From Bacillus zhangzhouensis (lineage in GTDB: Bacteria; Bacillota; Bacilli; Bacillales; Bacillaceae): 64,000 bases of DNA. The position numbers and the translations under genes were made by a program. Where the stretch lies: positions 1 through 64,000 of the forward strand of contig NZ_JOTP01000006.1 of the NCBI RefSeq assembly GCF_000715205.1, given 5' to 3'. Every line of letters begins with the position of its first letter. Position 1 is the first letter of the stretch. Under the pieces are notes generated by a model. It had not been told where the DNA came from, did no database searches, and was given only the letters and a program-made list of their open reading frames with translations. Below are positions 23,189-33,323 of this stretch, in pieces.

Positions 23189-25228
23189 TTGTATACAGAT
23201 CAACGAAAAGCATTTTGGAAACAGAAAAAAGTCATCATACCCATTCTTAGCATGATCGTACTTGCGGCTGCTTTCTTTTTCTTAAAAGATACTCTTTTCT
23301 CAAAAGAAAAAGAGGCGTTACAGGCGGCCGAGTCCTTTACGAAACACATGGAGAAGAAAGACTTTGCGAAGTTGTCAGATGAGGTGACGAGTGCGTCTCT
23401 GAAAGCCAATGACTTCTCCAAAAAACAACTAACCGAAAAATACGACAATATTTTTAATGGAATTGGTGCTTATGATCTGAACGTATCAAAGGTCAAAGTC
23501 GAAAAACAGGACAAAGGAAATGGGTATCAGTTCACCTATGATGTCACGATGAAAACGTCTCTTGGAAAGCTGAACAAACTGTCATACAAGGGGGTTCTCA
23601 CTGAAGAAGATGACAAGTGGAAAGTGGACTGGAAGCCAAATCTCATCTTCCCGCAAATGGAGAAGGGAGATACCATCAAGGTGAAACCAGATCCTGCTGT
23701 ACGCGGAAACATTGTGGATCGGAAAGACCGTACTTTAGCAGAAACAACTGGTGGAAACGCACTTGGCATCATCCCAGAAAAGCTCGGGACAGGGAATGAA
23801 AAAGAAAGCAATATTAAAAAAATCAGCAAAGCTTTTGATATAGATGAAGAATTGATTCAAAATCAGCTGAAACAAACATGGGTCACAGACAACACGTTTG
23901 TCCCGCTGAAATCTATGTTAAAGCAAATGCCGATTCCAAAGGACGTAAACGGCGTCACCTATCAATCGAAGGAAATGCGCTACTATCCATATAACGAAGC
24001 CGCTGCTCATCTAACAGGCTATGTCGGAAAAGCAAATGCGGATGATATCAAAAGGAATCCAGCATTAAAGGCTGATCAAATCATTGGCAAAACCGGTCTT
24101 GAATTCACATTTGATCAAAATTTACGAGGACAAGATGGTGGCAGCATCCTCATTGTCCATGATGAAACAGGTATTGAAGAAACATTGCAAAAAACAGACC
24201 GAAAAGACGGAAAAACAGTGAAGCTGACCATTGATGCTTCTCTACAGAAAAAAGCCTATGAACAGCTGAAAGGTGAAAAAGGAGCTGTCACCATCATGAA
24301 TCCATCATCTGGTGATCTATTAGCACTTGTCAGCACGCCTTCCTACGATGTCAATCTCATGACAAATGGGATCACACCTAAGCAATATCAGGCATACAGT
24401 GAAAACCCAGATCTCCCATTCCAAGCCCGGTATGCGAGCCGGTATGCACCAGGGTCTACATTCAAAACCATTACAGCAGCCATCGGGCTGGAAACAGGTG
24501 TCACAAAGCCTAATAAAGTACGCACCATCCATGGACTGAAATGGCAAAAGGATCAATCTTGGGGCAATTATCGAATTACACGAGTTCACGATAAAGAAAA
24601 CGTGAATATGGTCGATGCCCTTGTGTACTCTGACAATATTTACTTCGGACAGGAAGCACTTGAAATTGGTAAAGACACCTACGAGAAAAAAGTGAAAACA
24701 TTTGGGTTTGGCGAAGACTTACACATGCCATTTACAATGAAGCCAGCACAAGTGTCGAACGATGGCATTCAATCTGACATCCTACTCGCTGACTCGGCGT
24801 ATGGTCAAGGGGAACTACTCATGTCACCGATTGAGCAAGTACATGCCTATTCTCCTTTTGCAACAGGAGGCAAGCTTGTCTATCCTCGAGTGATTCAAGA
24901 TGAAAAAACAGTATCACCAAAACAAATCATCAAAGAAGACTCAGCAAACACAGTGAAAGACGCGCTCACTCAAGTCGTCACCAATCCAAACGGTACAGCT
25001 CACTCCTTACAAATCGAAGGAGCTGATATTGCCGCTAAAACTGGAACGGCAGAGCTAAAGAGCAAACAAGGTGCAACAGATGGCACTGAAAATGGATTTT
25101 TACTTGCGTTTAATCCTAAAAAAGAAGATTACGTCCTCGTCGGCATGATCGAAGGTGTGAAAAACCGCGGCGGCAGTGGACTTGTCATTCAAAAAATGAA
25201 GCCTGTGATCGCTTCTTTTTATCAATAA
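23189..25228 (+). CDS. pbpC: Class B penicillin-binding protein (PBP3/PbpC type)
   Basis: 679 aa from TTG 23189, chosen because GAGGTG lies 6 nt upstream; GTG 23180 would overlap that site. One N-terminal anchor (VIIPILSMIVLAAAFFFL) is followed by an NTF2-like MecA_N domain (about 35-155), the dimerisation domain (GNIVDRKDRTLA) and the transpeptidase with STFK (Ser about 421), SDN (about 480) and KTGT (about 614). This domain order is that of low-affinity PBP2a/PBP3-like enzymes that crosslink peptidoglycan with reduced beta-lactam sensitivity. B. subtilis PbpC is a lipoprotein by my recollection; no lipobox Cys exists here. Confidence 0.82.
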   Translation: MYTDQRKAFWKQKKVIIPILSMIVLAAAFFFLKDTLFSKEKEALQAAESFTKHMEKKDFAKLSDEVTSASLKANDFSKKQLTEKYDNIFNGIGAYDLNVSKVKVEKQDKGNGYQFTYDVTMKTSLGKLNKLSYKGVLTEEDDKWKVDWKPNLIFPQMEKGDTIKVKPDPAVRGNIVDRKDRTLAETTGGNALGIIPEKLGTGNEKESNIKKISKAFDIDEELIQNQLKQTWVTDNTFVPLKSMLKQMPIPKDVNGVTYQSKEMRYYPYNEAAAHLTGYVGKANADDIKRNPALKADQIIGKTGLEFTFDQNLRGQDGGSILIVHDETGIEETLQKTDRKDGKTVKLTIDASLQKKAYEQLKGEKGAVTIMNPSSGDLLALVSTPSYDVNLMTNGITPKQYQAYSENPDLPFQARYASRYAPGSTFKTITAAIGLETGVTKPNKVRTIHGLKWQKDQSWGNYRITRVHDKENVNMVDALVYSDNIYFGQEALEIGKDTYEKKVKTFGFGEDLHMPFTMKPAQVSNDGIQSDILLADSAYGQGELLMSPIEQVHAYSPFATGGKLVYPRVIQDEKTVSPKQIIKEDSANTVKDALTQVVTNPNGTAHSLQIEGADIAAKTGTAELKSKQGATDGTENGFLLAFNPKKEDYVLVGMIEGVKNRGGSGLVIQKMKPVIASFYQ

Positions 25229-25234
25229 TCCTTT

Positions 25235-25276
25235 AGAGACACACGCTATCAATCAAGTGCTGTGTCTCTTTTTTTC
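25235..25276 (+). terminator. PBP gene terminator
   Basis: AGAGACACA pairs with TGTGTCTCT, then a T7 run. Confidence 0.85.
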
Positions 25277-25375
25277 TAAATCATGACAATTTACTATTGT
25301 TTTATAGTTCACCTTATGAATAAAATGAGAGGAATGCAAAAAAAGAAAACAGTTGGATGAAAGGAGGAAGTCTCA

Positions 25376-26614
25376 TTGGCTATTGCTGCTCGTGCAAAGG
25401 ATAAACCACAAAAAGCTGTCACCGGCTCAACGGTTTATCCCATTTTACTGATCATTGGTATTTGCCATATGCTCAACGACACTTTGCAAGCCGTTATTCC
25501 TGCCATGTTCCCTATTTTAGAACGCTCAATGGGGCTGACCTTTACACAATTAGGGCTGATTGCCTTTACATTAAATATGGTCTCCTCCGTGATGCAGCCT
25601 GCTATTGGGTGGTACACAGATAAACGGCCGATGCCCTATGCACTTCCTATTGCTTTATTCTCAAGTGCTGTCGGTATATTCGGGCTTGCTTTTGCTCCAT
25701 CCTTTGCGACCATTCTGCTTTGCGTCGCCTTTATCGGACTCGGCTCTGCGATCTTCCATCCAGAGGGCTCCCGTGTTGCCAACATGGCAGCTGGTCCAAG
25801 ACGTGGACTTGCCCAGTCCATCTATCAAGTAGGCGGGAATACAGGTCAAGCCTTTGCACCACTTATCGCTGCATTAATGCTCGTCCCGCTCGGTCAACCA
25901 GGAGTGGCTTGGTTTACGATTGTTGGAATGATTGCTGTCGGTTTTCTTCTCTATATTTCAAGATGGTACGCTGCGAAGCTTCAAGCCTTTAGAGCGCAAG
26001 CCAAGAAAGCAAATCAGAAAGCTCCAAGGTCTGATATTCACCGTAAGTCAGCACTCGCGGCACTTGGCATTATCGTCTTTCTTATTTTTGCCCGCTCTTG
26101 GTATGGGAATGCCATTTCGAATTTCTATGCGTTCTATGCCATTGAACAATATGGTGTGACGATTAAAGAATCACAGACTTATATCTTCTTATTTCTTATT
26201 GTAGGTGCAGTCGGGACATTTTTAGGCGGACCGCTTGCAGATCGATTTGGTAAGAAAAACGTGATTTTGACTTCTTTATTGGCATCTTTTCCACTTGCAC
26301 TTCTATTACCATTTGCCGGACCTGTTTTTGCATACGTTCTACTTGGACTCATTGGACTCATATTGATGTCAAGCTTCTCTGTCACAGTGGTATACGCCCA
26401 AGAACTATTTCCCGGGAAAATTGGCACAATGTCTGGATTAACTGTTGGGCTTGCGTTTGGAATGGGTGCGATCGGATCGGTTGCCCTCGGCTCATTCATT
26501 GATGCCTTCGGTTTAACTCCTACCATGATCGGTGCAGCCTTTTTACCGATTTTAGGCATCTTAGCCGTTTTACTTCCTAGTGATCATACCATCTCCAAAT
26601 GGAATGAATCATAA
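25376..26614 (+). CDS. yfnC: MFS exporter, fosmidomycin-resistance type (YfnC)
   Basis: 412 aa starting at TTG 25376 behind AAAGGAGG. Twelve hydrophobic segments; the MLNDTLQAVIPAMFPIL TM1 segment, GWYTDKRPMPYAL motif A and GSAIFHPEGSRVANMAAG are those of Fsr. Fsr proteins expel fosmidomycin and similar polar compounds with the proton gradient. In B. subtilis yfnC lies next to yfnD as here. Confidence 0.87.
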   Translation: MAIAARAKDKPQKAVTGSTVYPILLIIGICHMLNDTLQAVIPAMFPILERSMGLTFTQLGLIAFTLNMVSSVMQPAIGWYTDKRPMPYALPIALFSSAVGIFGLAFAPSFATILLCVAFIGLGSAIFHPEGSRVANMAAGPRRGLAQSIYQVGGNTGQAFAPLIAALMLVPLGQPGVAWFTIVGMIAVGFLLYISRWYAAKLQAFRAQAKKANQKAPRSDIHRKSALAALGIIVFLIFARSWYGNAISNFYAFYAIEQYGVTIKESQTYIFLFLIVGAVGTFLGGPLADRFGKKNVILTSLLASFPLALLLPFAGPVFAYVLLGLIGLILMSSFSVTVVYAQELFPGKIGTMSGLTVGLAFGMGAIGSVALGSFIDAFGLTPTMIGAAFLPILGILAVLLPSDHTISKWNES

Positions 26615-26619
26615 AATTG

Positions 26620-26649
26620 AAAACCGCTCATTAACTGAGCGGTTTTTTC
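26620..26649. terminator. Bidirectional terminator yfnC / yfnD
   Basis: AAACCGCTCA / TGAGCGGTTT, 5-nt loop, with T/A runs; between convergent genes. Confidence 0.9.
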
Positions 26650-27577
26650 ATATCTCATAAAAATGAGTGTCAGGAACATGCTTCTTCGCAATAAACCCTT
26701 GCTGAAATTCTGGAAATACCTCTTTCACCTGTTTAATTTTTTGATGAACCAAGTCGGCATATGGAATATACAGATGATCCACCAGCTTTTGTTCTGTCAT
26801 ATAGTAATACCAATTGAGATTAAAGGTATTCTCATCAATGATCGTAAAGGCAGAAAAATGATAGAACAGCAGGGAATTTTCGTCGAGGTAAATATCCCCT
26901 TCCACAACTGAAAGCTTGTAGTTTTCAATATTCCAAATCGCCGCATTGGCCCCTTTAGATGTCACCACATGGACACCGTCAAAATCATCGATCCATCTTT
27001 CAACATACCGCTGGTCTCCGTACGTCTTTTTTTTTGTATCCATTTCTACTGTACAGTGCGCAATACAGTTTTCTTTCCATTGCGTGACCGCCTGTTTGGC
27101 AACGTCTGTGTTACGACAGCCTACAAAACCAGTATTAAAGCGGCCAGACAATTCATAAAAGTGATAAAACCGCTTGGAATTCATATGATCTGTCAAAAAT
27201 AAATGAGCGAGTGGATTCTCTGCAAAAATGGCTTCTGGATCATGATAAAAATACAAATCGGTATCCAAATGAGCGAGATAATCTGCATCTGATGACTCAA
27301 GGATTTTGAGTAGAAAGGCAGGCTTTAGCGTCCAACAATACTCATGGAACGTACGATCATCTTTTGCCTTTCGCAGCGAATCATCTTCAATGTCTTGAAG
27401 CTGTTCATATTGGACATGCGGATGAGGGAACTCACTTAACACCTTGTAAGCCAAAGGGTCCGCACATAAAACAGACAGCTTGAATGAATGGGCGGTTTGT
27501 TCAAGCGAATGAATCAGCGCCAGCAGCTTAAATACATGGGTATTCGACACGATGGTTGTAAAATGATAGGACGCCAT
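26648..27577 (-). CDS. yfnD: Glycosyltransferase-like protein YfnD
   Basis: 309 aa, GT-A-like fold: FTTIVSNTHVFKLLALIHSL at the N-terminus, FHEYCWTLKPAFLLKIL, and the metal site LDTDLYFYHDPE near 110. It resembles YfnF in the same operon (shared CWTLKP, DxDLFFY and YHFSAF blocks). It is the last gene of yfnHGFED, which decorates the spore surface with a polysaccharide in B. subtilis under late mother-cell control. Starts one base after the YfnE stop. Confidence 0.82.
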   Translation of the reverse strand: MASYHFTTIVSNTHVFKLLALIHSLEQTAHSFKLSVLCADPLAYKVLSEFPHPHVQYEQLQDIEDDSLRKAKDDRTFHEYCWTLKPAFLLKILESSDADYLAHLDTDLYFYHDPEAIFAENPLAHLFLTDHMNSKRFYHFYELSGRFNTGFVGCRNTDVAKQAVTQWKENCIAHCTVEMDTKKKTYGDQRYVERWIDDFDGVHVVTSKGANAAIWNIENYKLSVVEGDIYLDENSLLFYHFSAFTIIDENTFNLNWYYYMTEQKLVDHLYIPYADLVHQKIKQVKEVFPEFQQGFIAKKHVPDTHFYEI

Positions 27578-28768
27578 CTACAACACATCCACTTGAAACA
27601 AATCCACGCGTAACAGCTCTTGCGTCAGCCCTTGAATTGCTTCGACAAGAACCGTGCAGCCATATTCCTGCCTTGCAAGCTGCGCAGTCTCTGACAGCTT
27701 TTTCAACGGAAAGTGCTTTGCTGTCAGCACATCTTTTTGATCACGTTTGATGCCTACATTCCGCTCTGTGACCAAATGAAGTAGCTCTAAAAAATAAGAT
27801 AACAGACCATCAAATGACGGATGCTCACGCAGCTGCCGAATTTCTTTCACGATGTCATTTGTCACGGTGTGAGAAAACGGGCCAGAGAATGCCAAATGGA
27901 CATCAATGGAATCAATATTGTTGTACTTCTCGCACATATACAAAATGTTATATTTGATGTCATCAAATGACGTTAAATTACTTGGATGCTCCTGATGCAC
28001 ACTCATGATATCCTCTCTCAGCTCAAATGACAGGCCAAGCTGATGCAGACGGATCCCTAAATCATAATCCTCAAACCCGTACCGAACGATATTTTCATCA
28101 AACATCCCCAGTGCCATGACATGCTTGCGTTTGACAGAGGAGTTATTTGTAATAAAAAATCTCCACGGCAACTCATAAGAACCTAAATCATAATGATACG
28201 TGTGCAAGATGTCTTTGAGGATATCAATAAACTCAGACTGCAAATCGAAGCTTTTCTCTAGAAATGCACCATTTTCGACTTCCTCCATTGATAAAAGAGG
28301 CGTTTTGTTCTTCATTTCCCGCTTATACAGACCTTGCTTTTTCAAACTCATCAAATGATCTTTATCAAATGCTGTGTAAAAATAACGATAGATCCGCTTC
28401 CAGCACACACCGCAAATGACGAGATCCTCTTGATCTGCATGTGCCTCTGCATGCTTTTGAATAAACCTCGGCTCTGCCAGCATATCACTGTCATGGAAAA
28501 TCAGCAGATCTCCCTCTGCCTCACGAATGGCATGATTACGCCCCTTAGCAATCCCTTGATTGACAGGAACACGCACCTTTTTAAATGGGAAGTTCACCTC
28601 CATTTTTTCTAGCATTTCCATCGTGCCATCAGTCGACCCATTATCGGCGACAATGACCTCAAATGGAATATCCGTTTCCTGAAGCGTTAAGGAAAAAAGG
28701 CTCCCTTCTAAACGCTCTTTCGCATTATAGCTCGGAATAATGACGCTTACCTTTGGCTTTTCATTCAT
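27578..28768 (-). CDS. yfnE: Family 2 glycosyltransferase YfnE
   Basis: 396 aa. GT2 core: VSVIIPSYNAKERLEGSL, VADNGSTDGTMEML, ARGRN-like AKGRNHAIREAEG, FHDSDM as the metal motif near 90 and GFEDYDLGIRL further on. A helical C-terminal extension. Start overlaps the yfnF stop by 4 bp (ATGA), hence translational coupling. Presumed transfer of a sugar to the spore-surface polymer. Confidence 0.85.
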   Translation of the reverse strand: MNEKPKVSVIIPSYNAKERLEGSLFSLTLQETDIPFEVIVADNGSTDGTMEMLEKMEVNFPFKKVRVPVNQGIAKGRNHAIREAEGDLLIFHDSDMLAEPRFIQKHAEAHADQEDLVICGVCWKRIYRYFYTAFDKDHLMSLKKQGLYKREMKNKTPLLSMEEVENGAFLEKSFDLQSEFIDILKDILHTYHYDLGSYELPWRFFITNNSSVKRKHVMALGMFDENIVRYGFEDYDLGIRLHQLGLSFELREDIMSVHQEHPSNLTSFDDIKYNILYMCEKYNNIDSIDVHLAFSGPFSHTVTNDIVKEIRQLREHPSFDGLLSYFLELLHLVTERNVGIKRDQKDVLTAKHFPLKKLSETAQLARQEYGCTVLVEAIQGLTQELLRVDLFQVDVL

Positions 28769-29676
28769 GCGTCATCCTCCTCCAGTTTGGCATAGCCGTT
28801 AAACATTGGATTGACTTGCTCCACAGATTCAATCACATGACGAAGTACTTTTCGATAGGCTTCTTGGAAAAATGGCAAGTCACTTCTCCCTTTTTCATGG
28901 ATTTGCTGCATATGATCCTTACTCACGATGCGAAAGCCGCTGAAATGATAGCAAATGAGCGGGCTCCCATCCTCAAGCAGAATACGTCCATTCTCTTCCC
29001 GATAGGAATGCTGCCCATAGTTCCAATGACCAATATTGACGCCCTTTGTTTTAATATCTTCTACTTTTTCAAACAGCATCGGCATATGATCCAAATACCC
29101 TTGATCGCCAAATTTGCCTTCTCCCGGCGCATTTTTGCATTCTTTTAGACATTCTTCTTTCCACCAGCTGAGACACTTCCGTCCGGCTTCGTCTCCTTTA
29201 AAGTGTAGGAAGCCCGAGTTATAGCGCCCTAAAAGCTTCTGAAGCATTTTCACTTCCTCAGGATCGAAGCTTGGAATGACAATATCTCCTCTCGAGAGTA
29301 AAACAGAAGCATCCGGCTGGTTTTGAAAAATGATTTGCGGGCTCTCATAAAAGAACAAATCCGCATCAAGATATGTCACTTCCTCCGCCTTCTCCTGTTC
29401 AAATAACCTCTCAATCCACATCGGCTTTAATGTCCAGCAATATTCCGACGCATCCCGTTCCTCTTTTTTCTCTAGCAGCTCCGGCGTTTCAAGCTCTCGT
29501 ACATGGACAAGATCGACATGTGGGAATTTCATTTGACGAAGCAAATCAAATGCAGCATCATCCATACATAACGTCTTGATGACAGCATCATCTTCTACTT
29601 GCTTCAACGATAAGAAAAACGCAATGGCTTGATAAAGTCTTCCACTTGATAGAACCGTACAATATATGCTGTTCAT
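28765..29676 (-). CDS. yfnF: Glycosyltransferase-like protein YfnF
   Basis: 303 aa, paralogue of YfnD: YCTVLSSGRLYQAIAFFLSL, SEYCWTLKPMWIERLFE, and YLDADLFFYESPQ as the metal-binding motif. ICYHFSGFRIVSKDH near the C-terminus is matched by YHFSAFTIID in YfnD. No membrane segment. Middle gene of the spore polysaccharide operon, 12 bp after yfnG. Confidence 0.82.
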   Translation of the reverse strand: MNSIYCTVLSSGRLYQAIAFFLSLKQVEDDAVIKTLCMDDAAFDLLRQMKFPHVDLVHVRELETPELLEKKEERDASEYCWTLKPMWIERLFEQEKAEEVTYLDADLFFYESPQIIFQNQPDASVLLSRGDIVIPSFDPEEVKMLQKLLGRYNSGFLHFKGDEAGRKCLSWWKEECLKECKNAPGEGKFGDQGYLDHMPMLFEKVEDIKTKGVNIGHWNYGQHSYREENGRILLEDGSPLICYHFSGFRIVSKDHMQQIHEKGRSDLPFFQEAYRKVLRHVIESVEQVNPMFNGYAKLEEDDA

Positions 29677-29688
29677 CTATTTACACCT

Positions 29689-30660
29689 CTATTTTTGAAA
29701 GAATTCGCGGTACCATTCAATGGTCTTTTCTAAACCTTCATCAATGGAGTAATCAGGCTTCCAATCGAGCAGCTTTCTCGCTTTTTCTGCCGATAAATAT
29801 TGATGCTTAATCTCATGCGTTCCTTGGTTCAGAATACGAGGCTTCAGATCACTTCCCATTGCCTTTAAAATCTTATCCACGAGCTCAAGGACCGTCAGCT
29901 GAATTTCATTACTAAAGTTAAAGGCTTCTCCAGCCAGCCCTTTTTCCTCCATTTTTTCAGCTAACAGCAAATAGGCCTTGACCGCATCTTCAATGTAAAA
30001 GTAATCACGAATAAAAGTGCCGTCACTTCTAATTTCCGGCGCCTCGCCCTCTAAAACTAGCTGGATGGTTTGCGGAATAATTCGATTAAAATTCAAATCT
30101 CCGCCTCCGTATAAATTGCCGCACCGCGTAATACAAACCGGAAGACCATACGTGTTGAAATACGTGTGAGAAATTAAATCTGCGCAGCTTTTTGATACAT
30201 CATACGGGTGCTTCCCGTTAAGCGGCATGTCTTCATCATATGGAAGCTGCTCCTGATCACCGTATGCTTTGTCACTTGAAGCCACAATGACTCGTTTGAT
30301 CAGCGGCTGTCTTCTGCACGCCTCCAGCACATTCCATGTGCCTAAAATGTTGGCTTCAAATGTAGAAACAGGATGTCTGTTTGCGACCCCAACAATGGCT
30401 TGGGCTGCCAAATGGAAGACGGTATCAATTTCGTATTCTCCTAACGCACGTTCAATCGTTTGCATGTCCTCAAGTGCGCCTTGCACCACGTTCATCTTTT
30501 CAAATTGACTGCCTTGATATAAATTCGATCTTGGCACTTGATCACGTACAAGCCCTGTCACGCTTGCGCCTTGATCAATCAATTCCTTGACGAGATAGCT
30601 TCCTAAAAGCCCTGTACATCCAGTCACAAATACGTTCTTGCCCTTCCAAAATCCGCTCAT
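29689..30660 (-). CDS. yfnG: CDP-glucose 4,6-dehydratase-like SDR YfnG
   Basis: 323 aa extended short-chain dehydrogenase: NAD site [15 protein letters not shown] at 10-24, Ser/Asp-Lys catalytic region SSDKAYGD and the active-site HPYDVSK (YxxxK). With YfnH it should convert CDP-glucose to CDP-4-keto-6-deoxyglucose, the donor precursor for a 6-deoxy or dideoxy sugar. In B. subtilis spores the yfn genes have been linked to unusual coat sugars. Four bp separate it from yfnH. Confidence 0.87.
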   Translation of the reverse strand: MSGFWKGKNVFVTGCTGLLGSYLVKELIDQGASVTGLVRDQVPRSNLYQGSQFEKMNVVQGALEDMQTIERALGEYEIDTVFHLAAQAIVGVANRHPVSTFEANILGTWNVLEACRRQPLIKRVIVASSDKAYGDQEQLPYDEDMPLNGKHPYDVSKSCADLISHTYFNTYGLPVCITRCGNLYGGGDLNFNRIIPQTIQLVLEGEAPEIRSDGTFIRDYFYIEDAVKAYLLLAEKMEEKGLAGEAFNFSNEIQLTVLELVDKILKAMGSDLKPRILNQGTHEIKHQYLSAEKARKLLDWKPDYSIDEGLEKTIEWYREFFQK

Positions 30661-30664
30661 GCCG

Positions 30665-31429
30665 TCACCAAACCTTCCATGGTTGTTTTCCTTCTGTCCA
30701 CATGCCGTTGATTTCTTTCAAGTTTTTATACGTATCAATTGCTGTCCAAAATCCGTGGTGCTCATAAACCGCAAGCTCTCCATCATTCGCCAGATTTTGA
30801 AGAGGCTCCGCTTCGAACACACATTGGTCATCGTCTGTCAAATAATCAAAAACCTTTGGAGACAACACAAAAAATCCTCCATTGATCATCCCGATACTAT
30901 CCGTCTTCTCAGAGAAGGATTGTGCCATCCCGTTATACACCTTCAACGTCCCATACTGTGACATCTTTTCAATTCCCGTGACAGTGGCTGCTGCCCCAAG
31001 CTCCTGATGACGTTTGAGCAAATGAAACATATTGATATTGGCAAGCCCATCACCATACGTCATCATAAATGTCTCATCACCAATGTAGTCCTGCGCCTGC
31101 TTTAAACGTCCGCCAGTCATCGTATTCTCGCCCGTATCTAAAAAGGTGATTTTCCAGTTTTCTGCTTTCCCTAAAAGCTTCATTTCTCCTGTGGACATAT
31201 CCAGCTGCATGCTGTGGTGGTGCCAGTCATAGTTGAGAAAATACTCTTTGATCTTCTCACCTTTATATCCAAGCAATAAGATAAACTCGTCTACACCGTA
31301 ATACTGATAGATTTTCATAATATGCCATAGAATAGGCCGATCTCCGATCATAGCAAGTGGTTTAGGAAGCGCTTGTGTGACCTCACTCATTCTCGTTCCC
31401 TTTCCTCCGCAGAGAATGACTGCTTTCAT
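30665..31429 (-). CDS. yfnH: Glucose-1-phosphate cytidylyltransferase YfnH
   Basis: 254 aa RfbF type: [23 protein letters not shown] (nucleotide and phosphate loop) at 3-25, [12 protein letters not shown] for the metal/sugar site near 125 and [19 protein letters not shown]. It makes CDP-glucose from CTP and glucose-1-phosphate. First gene of yfnHGFED, with GGGGAGAAG before the ATG. I did not find a convincing Sigma-K promoter, although family knowledge predicts one. Confidence 0.88.
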   Translation of the reverse strand: MKAVILCGGKGTRMSEVTQALPKPLAMIGDRPILWHIMKIYQYYGVDEFILLLGYKGEKIKEYFLNYDWHHHSMQLDMSTGEMKLLGKAENWKITFLDTGENTMTGGRLKQAQDYIGDETFMMTYGDGLANINMFHLLKRHQELGAAATVTGIEKMSQYGTLKVYNGMAQSFSEKTDSIGMINGGFFVLSPKVFDYLTDDDQCVFEAEPLQNLANDGELAVYEHHGFWTAIDTYKNLKEINGMWTEGKQPWKVW

Positions 31430-31597
31430 CTTCTCCCCTCATCTCTCTATGAAGATTTTGATTGAAAACCCTATCTTTATGCGGAAAATCAGTACATGTA
31501 TCCTCATACTTTGTCCGAATTCAGGTTTTGAATCTACTCTATTCATATGTCGAAATGAGAGAGGGTGCCACCTAGCATTTAACTATTTTTACAAATA

Positions 31598-31630
31598 AAA
31601 AAGAGCGAGATTTGTATTCTCGCTCTTTCA
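31598..31630. terminator. Orphan terminator-like hairpin
   Basis: AAAGAGCGAGA / TCTCGCTCTTT, a 10-11-bp perfect stem, lies between the divergent starts of yfnH and the DUF1540 gene, where no upstream coding gene needs a terminator. Confidence 0.6.
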
Positions 31631-31632
31631 AA

Positions 31633-31658
31633 GTTTAAATTGTATATTTTCAGGGTAG
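31633..31658 (+). promoter_or_regulatory. Sigma-B-type promoter of the DUF1540 gene
   Basis: GTTTAA (31633-31638), 14-nt spacer, GGGTAG (31653-31658): near-consensus Sigma-B. The leader to the coding start would be about 115 nt. Confidence 0.7.
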
Positions 31659-31782
31659 ATGGTATGATAAACATGTGCATACACAGCACAAACAGCCTCT
31701 TTCTATAAAGAGACTACGAGATTGAATGAATTCAAGTGGCAGCTTGATTCATTCTCAATATGAATCACGGAGGTGAATTCCC

Positions 31783-31932
31783 ATGGCACAAAATGTACTT
31801 TGTGAAGTGAACTCTTGCCGTTTTTGGGCTGAAAACAGCTGTACAGCTTCTACAATTAAAATTGGTAAAAGCACAATCGCTGACGTGACTCGCAATGCAG
31901 AAACTGATTGCGAAACATTTGAAACAAAATAA
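31783..31932 (+). CDS. DUF1540 small Cys protein
   Basis: 49 aa, ATG 31783 behind GGAGGTGA. Pattern VLCEVNSCRFW near the start, ENSCTAS, and DCETFE close to the end: four cysteines of the DUF1540 family, likely metal binding. Short, soluble, function unknown. The Sigma-B-type promoter at 31633 suggests stress induction. A strong terminator follows, so it is monocistronic. Confidence 0.8.
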   Translation: MAQNVLCEVNSCRFWAENSCTASTIKIGKSTIADVTRNAETDCETFETK

Positions 31933-31949
31933 TACTTTTTTTCTGAGAT

Positions 31950-31980
31950 GAAGGAACTGGCAGGTTCCTTCTTTTCTTTT
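31950..31980 (+). terminator. DUF1540 gene terminator
   Basis: GAAGGAAC / GTTCCTTC stem with TTTTCTTTT. Confidence 0.85.
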
Positions 31981-32131
31981 ATCATTCTATCAAGAATGAT
32001 AATTATTATCAAGTGTTTTTCAATAAACATTTCTCGGGAAATAATGACACGATCATTCTCCATTCGTTGACGATTTTCACTCCTTTTTCTATACTCAACA
32101 TATCCGAAGAAGAAAAAGTGGTGACCAATCA

Positions 32132-33211
32132 ATGGATTTTACGATACGTTTTCTATCATTCTTTGTCGTTGAAGTCGAAGGCAAAGATGAACAAGCAAAT
32201 AAACGATTTAAACATTATCAAACATTAGACCAAGAGGAATTTGAACAAAGTGAGCTGAAGGATTTTCTAGACGGTGAACTGAAAAAAATCGTCAAACGAA
32301 AAGTGGACAGACACCCTAAATCCGAACAAGTGCCGACCAAAATTGGCCGTTTCATTGTAGAACCGGGTCATGAGCTTGATTCAAATCCAAACTACAATTT
32401 ATTTCATAAGACGAGATTTGCTGATTCAAAAGAAGTGTTTAATGAGTGCAGTGAACAGTTTGTTCGCACATATTTAGATACAAGTGCTGTCAGAGGCGGC
32501 GTTTTTTTAGTTGCGTCTGCGGTTCCTAAAAAGTATTTCAATGACTCCTTTGTCTTTATCATGAAATGCGATTTTGAACAGAAAGTCGCTTCTATCGCCG
32601 ATACATCTACCTTGATTCGAAAAGTCGAAATGGCCATTACAACAAAAAACATGAAATCGATTCAATATCCGTTTATGCCAGAAGAGGGCATGACAGAGGA
32701 AGCTGAAGTGAAAATTCACCAATCCTCACATGCTCGTTATTTTGAGGACTTTTTGAAGTTCGTCGAATACGGAGAATCAATGCCTGAAATCATGAAATCA
32801 CAGGTCATGAATATGGTGCAGGAACAAGTATTTGAAACATTACAGGATGAAAGTGAAGAATTAAAACAATTTGAAGAGGACCTTGAAATATGGGAAGCGA
32901 GTGAAAAGCGGGAGATCAGGGAACGACTCGATACAGAACAGGTCACGTTAGCGGCTTCACACATCGTTGAACAAACCCCTGATATCACGATGAAAATGCG
33001 TCTAGGTGAAACAGAAATCAAAAGTCTTCTAGCCGACTTTGGCCACTCGATCCATATTGCAAAGGTCAACAATCGTTATGTTGTGCTAGTTGAAGCAGAC
33101 CAAATCGTATTCGAAAAAGGAAGCACGCCTGTTGAATTTCATAAACCAAATGGCTTAAAAGAAGTCGTCAGCCAGCTGACGCAAAAAGCATACGATTCAG
33201 ACATAGATTAA
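32132..33211 (+). CDS. DUF3900-type protein
   Basis: 359 aa, soluble and highly charged: MDFTIRFLSFFVVEVEGKDE, FLDGELKKIVKRKVDRHP, TKIGRFIVEPGHEL and RKVEMAITTKNMKSIQYPFMP. I recognise this from Bacillus proteins labelled DUF3900; the general plan recalls nucleoid-associated NdpA/YejK proteins, but I cannot support that. No catalytic motif, membrane segment or signal. The ribosome binding site is mediocre (AAGTGGTGA). It stands alone between terminators. Confidence 0.6.
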   Translation: MDFTIRFLSFFVVEVEGKDEQANKRFKHYQTLDQEEFEQSELKDFLDGELKKIVKRKVDRHPKSEQVPTKIGRFIVEPGHELDSNPNYNLFHKTRFADSKEVFNECSEQFVRTYLDTSAVRGGVFLVASAVPKKYFNDSFVFIMKCDFEQKVASIADTSTLIRKVEMAITTKNMKSIQYPFMPEEGMTEEAEVKIHQSSHARYFEDFLKFVEYGESMPEIMKSQVMNMVQEQVFETLQDESEELKQFEEDLEIWEASEKREIRERLDTEQVTLAASHIVEQTPDITMKMRLGETEIKSLLADFGHSIHIAKVNNRYVVLVEADQIVFEKGSTPVEFHKPNGLKEVVSQLTQKAYDSDID

Positions 33212-33219
33212 GAGAATAT

Positions 33220-33257
33220 GACTGCCTCTTGCGTTCAGCTGCATGAGGCAGTTTTTT
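33220..33257 (+). terminator. DUF3900 gene terminator
   Basis: ACTGCCTC / GAGGCAGT with a T6 run. Confidence 0.8.
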
Positions 33258-33323
33258 ACTTATATCAGCTGCTGCATATGCTGAAATCAAGAGGTTTACC
33301 TAACATCGTAATGCGGAAAATTT

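Noticed and set aside
31755-32132. 125-codon minus-strand frame opposite the DUF1540 gene
   Set aside because: The plus-strand gene has a ribosome binding site, family cysteines, promoter and terminator; the antisense frame has none.
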